Shown: positions 6,599 through 10,791 of the stretch, piece by piece
Position numbering within the stretch: position 1 is the stretch's first letter
How the letters are laid out: every line of letters begins with the position of its first letter
From: JAMCXS01 sp964459065
GTDB lineage: Bacteria; Acidobacteriota; Terriglobia; UBA7540
NCBI GenBank assembly: GCA_964459065.1
Contig: CAYWMN010000120.1
Span: 1 to 10,791, forward strand
Length of the DNA stretch: 10,791 nucleotides
Direction of reading: 5' to 3'
Notes under the pieces: generated by a model
The model's input: only the letters and a program-made list of their open reading frames with translations
Databases searched by the model: none
Told to the model about the DNA's origin: nothing
Position numbers and translations under genes: made by a program

Positions 6599-6684
6599 GC
6601 TGGCAGCGGCGCGAAGTTTTGAGCGGCGGCCGGGCTCTTTGGGAGAGCTCTGAAGCTGCCAACCCTGAAAGCAGAGGAGAAAGC

Positions 6685-9162
6685 ATGGACAGGCGGCGAT
6701 TTATCAGAAACTCAGTCTTAGGGGCGACCGCTGTTTCCGGAAGCCTGATGCTCGATTGCAAGCCCTCCACTTCGGGCGGCGGCAATGAACAAATAGCGCC
6801 CCCGTTCCATCAAGATCGCACACACGAGCTATTCCCTTCGCAGGTGCCCAGCAAACAGTGGGCGGAATTTGACGCGGCAGGCTTTACGTCGCCCGCGTGC
6901 GGCATCGTCTACCGGCGGACCGACGAAGTGCCGCACGGAATGCCGCTGGGTGGCGTCGCAACCGCGTCGTTGGACTTGGATACGGATGGCACTTTCGGTT
7001 TCTGCAACCTCTTTAATTCCGGCGTTCCCACACGCGGGCCGCTGCATTACGGTTTTCTGGGATTGAGCGCCGGGCACCGCACGTGGATTCTGTCCACGCG
7101 GGCCGTCACCGGCGTTGAAAGCGCGAAGGATATTCGTTACTGGGGCCATTATCCGGTTGCCGACCTGGAGTATGAATTGGAGGGTCCGATCAGCGCCGGC
7201 CTGAGAGCCTGGGCGCCGTTCGTCCCGGGAGATGCAGAACTATCGAACACGCCCGGAGCAGTCTTTGAAGTTCACATCCGCAACCTCTCAAAAGAAACAC
7301 AAAAAGGAACGCTGGCTTTCAGTTTTCCGGGCCCCACGCAGGCGGAGGCGCAAATCTCTCGCACGAGCCCGCGAATTCCCTTCCCCCTGTTCGGAGCGTC
7401 TGAATCGGTGGCGCAAGGCGCCATTGCGGCCCACCGGAAACAAGTGCTCGGCGAGGGATTCCAGGCCCTCGCGGTCAGCGCGGATACGGGCACCGGCTAT
7501 GCCATCAGCGTCTTGGGAGAAGAAAAGGTTCGCTGGGGCGGCGGCCTATGGGTCACGGGATACGACTACGCAACCGGGCAGCATTGGCAGGGGATTCAAA
7601 GACACCTGCCCAAAGCTTCCAGAACCGATTTCAGCGCTTCCGCGGCGGTGGATTTTGAAATTCCGGCCGGTGGCGAAAAAGTGATCCGATTCGTCCTGGC
7701 CTGGCATTCGCCGCTGTGGAAAGGCGAGAAGCAGAATGTCTTTGAGCGAATGTACGCCCGGAAATACAAAGACTCCCTTGCCGTCGTCGAAGAGCTGGCC
7801 GCGCACCACGCCGGTCTGCTGGGCCGCATCCTTCGCTGGCAGCAGGCGATCTACAGCGACGAGGCCTATCCCGTCTGGCTGCGCGAGGCGCTGGTCAACA
7901 TCCTCCACCTGATGACGAAAACCGGCTACTGGGCGCAGGCCAAGCCGCCGCTCAAGAATTGGGTCAAGCCTGAAGAAGGGTTGTTCGGGATGAGCGAGTG
8001 CCCGCGCGAGTGTCCGCAGATTGAGTGCATCCCATGCAGTTTTTACGGCAATGTCCCGCTGGTTTACTTTTTCCCGGAACTGGCGCGCTCAACCTTGCAG
8101 GGATACAAGGGCTATCAGTTTCCGGATGGAGCTCCGCCGTGGGTTTTTGGAGGATGCACGGCAGGTGCAGCGGAAGGTTACAACGACACCGATCCTTGTG
8201 ACTTTGCCACGCCGTCGCCCGGGTACCAGAACACTCTCAACGGTCCCTGCTACGTGGATATGTTTGACCGCTACTGGCAGACCACCGGCGACGACACGAT
8301 CCTGAAAGAGTTTTATCCTTCCCTGAAAAAAGCGGTGGTGTACACCATGAATCTGCGCCCCGGCCCGGAAGGAATTATCAGCGTCCCGGCAGGCGACCGC
8401 AATCCGACCCAGCCCCACGCCAAACCCGGCGGCGGATTGGACTGGTTTGAAGGCAACGGCTGGTTCGGCATGACGCCCCACGTGGGCGGAGTCCATCTGG
8501 CCATGCTGCGAATGGCCGAGAGGATGGCCGGGAAAATGGGCGACCACGCTTTTGCCGGCCAATGCCGGCAGTGGATCGAAACAGGCAGCAAGCTGATGGA
8601 GTCAAAGCTATGGACCGGCAAATACTATTTGAGCTATTACGAACCGGAACTCAACAAGAAGTCCGACCTCATCTTTGGCTATCAACTGGATGGCGAATGG
8701 ATGACCAGCTTTCATGGGCTCGCCGGAGTTTTCCGCAAAGACCGCGTGCCCGTGGCGCTCGATACGATCAAGAAAACCTGCGTGGCGATCAACCGTTATG
8801 GAGCAGCAAACTTTACCCAGGCCGACGGCAAGCCGGTTGCCCACGTCGGTTACGGCACCTACGGTTACTTTCCCCCGGAAGTGTACATGCTGGCCGCAAC
8901 TTTTATCTACAACGGGCAAAAGGATGAGGGATTGCACGTGCTGAGGACCTGTCTCGAAGGTATCTCCGTCAAGTACGGCTATACCTGGACACAGCCCAAT
9001 ATTGTGAGCGGCGACACGGGCAAGCGCATCTACGGCGCCGACTACTACCAGAACATGGTTCTCTGGTCGATTCCGGCGGCCATCCAAGGGCAGGACTTGA
9101 AACAGGCCGCGGGGCCCGGCTCGCTGGTTGACAAGGTTTTGAAAGCGGCGCGGGCGATTTGA
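6685..9162 (+). CDS. Tat-exported GH116/DUF608-family glycoside hydrolase
   Basis: An 825-residue enzyme related to GBA2-type glucosylceramidases and bacterial GH116 beta-glycosidases. ATG 6685 was chosen because AGGAG (6675-6679) precedes it by five bases and a twin-arginine signal begins there (MDRRRFIR, then a hydrophobic stretch); the GTG at 6589 is unsupported. C25 follows LMLD, a poor lipobox, so lipid anchoring is doubtful. The N-terminal GH116 beta-sandwich carries HGMPLGGVATASLDLD near 83-98. The (alpha/alpha)6 domain has GYQNTLNGPCYVDMFDRYW, LWTGKYYLSYYEPE, LDGEWMTSFHGLAG and YFPPEVYMLAATFIYNG, which match the DUF608 pattern. Candidate catalytic residues are E438 (nucleophile region) and D586 or E589 in GLDWFEGNG (acid/base region). 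Substrate is not certain; a beta-glucoside or beta-xyloside is the family expectation. Four cysteines sit beside the putative nucleophile. It appears monocistronic. Confidence 0.88.
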   Translation: MDRRRFIRNSVLGATAVSGSLMLDCKPSTSGGGNEQIAPPFHQDRTHELFPSQVPSKQWAEFDAAGFTSPACGIVYRRTDEVPHGMPLGGVATASLDLDTDGTFGFCNLFNSGVPTRGPLHYGFLGLSAGHRTWILSTRAVTGVESAKDIRYWGHYPVADLEYELEGPISAGLRAWAPFVPGDAELSNTPGAVFEVHIRNLSKETQKGTLAFSFPGPTQAEAQISRTSPRIPFPLFGASESVAQGAIAAHRKQVLGEGFQALAVSADTGTGYAISVLGEEKVRWGGGLWVTGYDYATGQHWQGIQRHLPKASRTDFSASAAVDFEIPAGGEKVIRFVLAWHSPLWKGEKQNVFERMYARKYKDSLAVVEELAAHHAGLLGRILRWQQAIYSDEAYPVWLREALVNILHLMTKTGYWAQAKPPLKNWVKPEEGLFGMSECPRECPQIECIPCSFYGNVPLVYFFPELARSTLQGYKGYQFPDGAPPWVFGGCTAGAAEGYNDTDPCDFATPSPGYQNTLNGPCYVDMFDRYWQTTGDDTILKEFYPSLKKAVVYTMNLRPGPEGIISVPAGDRNPTQPHAKPGGGLDWFEGNGWFGMTPHVGGVHLAMLRMAERMAGKMGDHAFAGQCRQWIETGSKLMESKLWTGKYYLSYYEPELNKKSDLIFGYQLDGEWMTSFHGLAGVFRKDRVPVALDTIKKTCVAINRYGAANFTQADGKPVAHVGYGTYGYFPPEVYMLAATFIYNGQKDEGLHVLRTCLEGISVKYGYTWTQPNIVSGDTGKRIYGADYYQNMVLWSIPAAIQGQDLKQAAGPGSLVDKVLKAARAI

Positions 9163-9299
9163 CCGCGATTGCAAAACGTTCGGTGTCGGCAATGAGCCGA
9201 ATGAAGGAAGATCACTGGCATCTAGATCCTGTCGGTTTCACTGGCCCGGATGGAAATTGACGGCTCCAAGCCGCGGGGAGTCGCAAACTTTTGCAGAGA

Positions 9300-9374
<75 letters not shown>

Positions 9375-9387
9375 TTTTTGAAAGAGT

Positions 9388-9393
9388 CTTATA
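9388..9393 (-). promoter_or_regulatory. Possible -10 element of the tRNA-Gly gene
   Basis: TATAAG on the minus strand lies 14 bases before the tRNA 5' end, within the most AT-rich patch of the window. No convincing -35 was found at 16-18 bp, so only the -10 is proposed. Confidence 0.3.
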
Positions 9394-9408
9394 TGTAACT
9401 TATTACTA

Positions 9409-9440
9409 AAGGCTTATCGCCTTAAATCCCTGTCGGGATT
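9409..9440. repeat. Two adjacent small hairpins upstream of the tRNA
   Basis: AAGGC (9409-9413) pairs with GCCTT (9419-9423), and AATCCC (9425-9430) pairs with GGGATT (9435-9440, 4-nt loop). They are one base apart and have no strong T tail. They may be a processing or REP-like element; the role is unknown. Confidence 0.4.
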
Positions 9441-9608
9441 GTCGATATTACCTGCCTGCTCCCCTTCAGGATGACCTCAAAACGGACAGTCACTCAGGGG
9501 ATATGCCAGCCGGAAAATCGTCCGCTTGCATACGAAGCGAGTATACCATAACGCGTTGATCGCTGACGAAAACTGAAAGGGTCTCCGCCTGCGTATTCCG
9601 CTCAAACT

Positions 9609-9637
9609 CGGTAAGGGGGGACACATCCCTTTTGCCG
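9609..9637. repeat. Imperfect palindrome downstream of the GH65 gene
   Basis: CGG (9609-9611) with CCG (9635-9637) and AAGGG (9613-9617) with CCCTT (9627-9631) form an imperfect hairpin with unpaired bases between the two stem parts. Its shape recalls REP-type intergenic palindromes, but only one copy is in the window. Confidence 0.3.
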
Positions 9638-9735
9638 AAAGCGTCCGCTCAGCCCCTTCCGGCACCACCGAGAGAACTGCCGCCCAAAAGATGGTCTTCG
9701 CCTCCAATTTGTGGTCCGTGACGGGTATGAGGATC

Positions 9736-9773
9736 TCAATAGAAAAGGCGCCCGGAATCTCAACTTCTATTGA
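9736..9773. repeat. Perfect 9-bp inverted repeat just after the GH65 stop
   Basis: TCAATAGAA (9736-9744) and TTCTATTGA (9765-9773) are perfect complements with a 20-nt spacer containing the palindrome GGCGCC. Read on the minus strand it starts 14 bases after the GH65 TAA. There is no T run after it, so it may stabilise the 3' end of the transcript rather than terminate it. Confidence 0.45.
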
Positions 9774-9787
9774 ACTACGGAGCGGGA

Positions 9788-10791
9788 TTAGAGCGGATGG
9801 GCTGAAGAATCCAGGAGAACCAATTGGGACGCGTCCTTCGAAAGGGTGATTTCCTGATCTAGGTGGAAGAAGGTGAACTTCTTGCCGCCACATAACCGAT
9901 AGGTGACGGCCTCTGGCTTAATATCTATTTCCAGCAAGCACCCCCGGACTTTCAGGGGGAAAGTGAGACCAGTTATCCCCTTGGGAAGTCTGGGATTGAA
10001 GGACAGCTTGCCATCGTACTCGCGCATGCCGGCAAGTCCGTAAACACAGAGCATCCAGCTGCCAGCCAGGGAAGCGATGTGGCATCCATCCTTGACATTG
10101 CCTTCCACATTGTCCAGATCCATGAGGACTGCGTACCGGATGTATTCCAGGGCCTTGTCCGGATAACCAACCTCGAGAGCCAGGATGCTCTGTATACAGA
10201 GTGACAACGAAGAGTCGCCTGTGGTCAGGGGATCATAGTAGTCGAAGTTGCGCTTCTTCTGTTCCAGGGAGAACTGATCACCAAGCATCACCATCGCCAG
10301 TTCGACATCGGCCTGCTTGATGACCTGCTGGCGGTAAATCACCAGAGGGTGATAGTGGAGCAAAAGAGGGTACTGATCAGCCGGTGTATTGTCAAAATCC
10401 CAAACCTTCTTGTTGAGAAAAGAATCGTCCTGCGGATGAATTTTCAACTCTTCATCGTAAGGGATGTAGATCTGATCCGCAGCCCGCCGCCAGTTATCAA
10501 TTTCGACGGGCTTAAGGCCAATCTTATTCGCCAGGGCCTCGTAAAGATCTTCTCTTTGTTGCTTCAGCTTTTCCAGAGTGTCGGCTGCATAACTCAAGTT
10601 ATTCCGGGCAATGAGGTTGGTATAGAGGTTGTTGTCCACCACCGTGGTGTATTCATCGGGTCCGGTGACTCCGTGAATACAGAATTTACCTCCCCGGCGC
10701 TCTGAGAAAAAGCCGAGTCCGTACCACATGCGGGCCGTTTCCGCCAGCATCTCCGCGCCTTTTTCAAACAGAAACCCCACGTCATCGGTCG
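9788..10791 (-). CDS. GH65 family glycosyl hydrolase/phosphorylase, C-terminal part (N-terminus off-window)
   Basis: The frame is open to the window edge; a GTG at 10778-10780 is internal, since coding continues upstream as TDDV. About 333 residues remain of a family that is usually 750-800 long. GH65 enzymes cleave alpha-glucosides such as maltose, trehalose or kojibiose, mostly by phosphorolysis. The catalytic acid sits in GVTGPDEYTTVVDNN (Glu codon at 10652-10654). Downstream are KQADVELAM, YYDPLTTGDSSLS and DGCHIASLAGSWM, whose serines and histidine correspond to the phosphate-binding positions of maltose phosphorylase; a glycine replaces the histidine often found before DSSLS. The C-terminal beta-sandwich is present (LSFNPRLPKGITGLTFPLKVRG). 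No HAD phosphoglucomutase domain is fused at the C-terminus. Substrate cannot be assigned from this fragment. G+C is lower than in the other genes. Confidence 0.92.
   Translation of the reverse strand, partial: TDDVGFLFEKGAEMLAETARMWYGLGFFSERRGGKFCIHGVTGPDEYTTVVDNNLYTNLIARNNLSYAADTLEKLKQQREDLYEALANKIGLKPVEIDNWRRAADQIYIPYDEELKIHPQDDSFLNKKVWDFDNTPADQYPLLLHYHPLVIYRQQVIKQADVELAMVMLGDQFSLEQKKRNFDYYDPLTTGDSSLSLCIQSILALEVGYPDKALEYIRYAVLMDLDNVEGNVKDGCHIASLAGSWMLCVYGLAGMREYDGKLSFNPRLPKGITGLTFPLKVRGCLLEIDIKPEAVTYRLCGGKKFTFFHLDQEITLSKDASQLVLLDSSAHPL

Larger units (their letters stand above)
6159..6684. other. Structured 526-nt divergent intergenic region
   Basis: There is no supportable gene between the divergent regulator and GH116 genes. 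An 82-codon open frame on the + strand (6405-6653) has no ribosome site and no family resemblance. Instead the stretch holds at least five inverted repeats, a minus-strand terminator-like hairpin and a + strand promoter, each listed separately. No riboswitch class was matched by eye. Confidence 0.6.
9375..9787. other. Gene-free stretch between tRNA-Gly and the GH65 gene
   Basis: These 413 nt hold the tRNA promoter region and several inverted repeats (listed separately). A 138-codon minus-strand frame (9477-9893) runs through it, but it overlaps the end of the GH65 gene by 106 nt, has no ribosome site at its ATG and matches no family I know. I treat it as non-coding or a decayed remnant. Confidence 0.5.

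Noticed and set aside
6405..6653. 82-codon + strand frame in the divergent intergenic region
   Set aside because: No ribosome site, and it runs through the terminator-like hairpin and the predicted GH116 promoter; the bases are better explained by structure.
6589..6684. Upstream GTG start for the GH116 gene
   Set aside because: It would begin inside the predicted -10 region and put 32 residues ahead of a twin-arginine signal that is preceded by a good ribosome site.
9186..9273. Short hairpins (9186-9200 and 9261-9273) between GH116 and the tRNA as terminators
   Set aside because: Each stem is only 5 bp and no T tract follows on either strand.
9477..9893. 138-codon minus-strand frame overlapping the GH65 3' end
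   Set aside because: The ATG lies inside the GH65 gene with no ribosome site, and no known domain is visible. A decayed remnant cannot be excluded.

Overview
The window comes from a GC-rich bacterial chromosome: hand-counted 60-base samples in the hyp and GH116 genes gave 38/60 and 39/60 G+C. No ribosomal or phylogenetic marker is present. The mix of a hyp maturation operon, a two-domain universal stress protein, a Tat-exported GH116 enzyme and a GH65 phosphorylase-type enzyme would fit an Acidobacteriota-like soil or sediment bacterium. That assignment is an inference and weakly held.

Left part (1-4398, + strand): a tightly packed operon hypF (5' end off-window), hypC, hypD, hypE. Gaps and overlaps are 1 nt or 4 nt, which suggests translational coupling. 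The four products make and deliver the Fe(CN)2CO group of [NiFe] hydrogenases. HypF and HypE make the cyanide ligand from carbamoyl phosphate, and HypC and HypD carry the iron while the ligands are added. No hydrogenase structural gene and no hypA or hypB lies in the window; they are presumably upstream or elsewhere.

Middle part (4490-6158, - strand): a tandem universal stress protein gene converges on hypE. Upstream of it is a separate stand-alone receiver-domain response regulator. The usp gene has a good sigma70-type promoter, a leader with two hairpins and a strong Shine-Dalgarno sequence.

6159-6684 is a 526-nt divergent intergenic region with many hairpins. On the minus strand it holds a terminator-like hairpin with a six-T tail and an alternative competing pairing, so it may encode a small RNA or an attenuated leader. 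A good + strand promoter for the following gene lies at its right end.

Right part: a Tat-signal GH116/DUF608 glycoside hydrolase (6685-9162, +), a tRNA-Gly with anticodon CCC (9300-9374, -), a 413-nt gene-free stretch with several inverted repeats, and the C-terminal part of a GH65 enzyme (9788 to the window edge, -). G+C is lower to the right of the tRNA, so the tRNA may mark a boundary of acquired DNA.

No CRISPR array, insertion sequence, transposase, phage gene or obvious new defence system was seen. The most interesting unexplained sequence is the structured intergenic region at 6159-6684.
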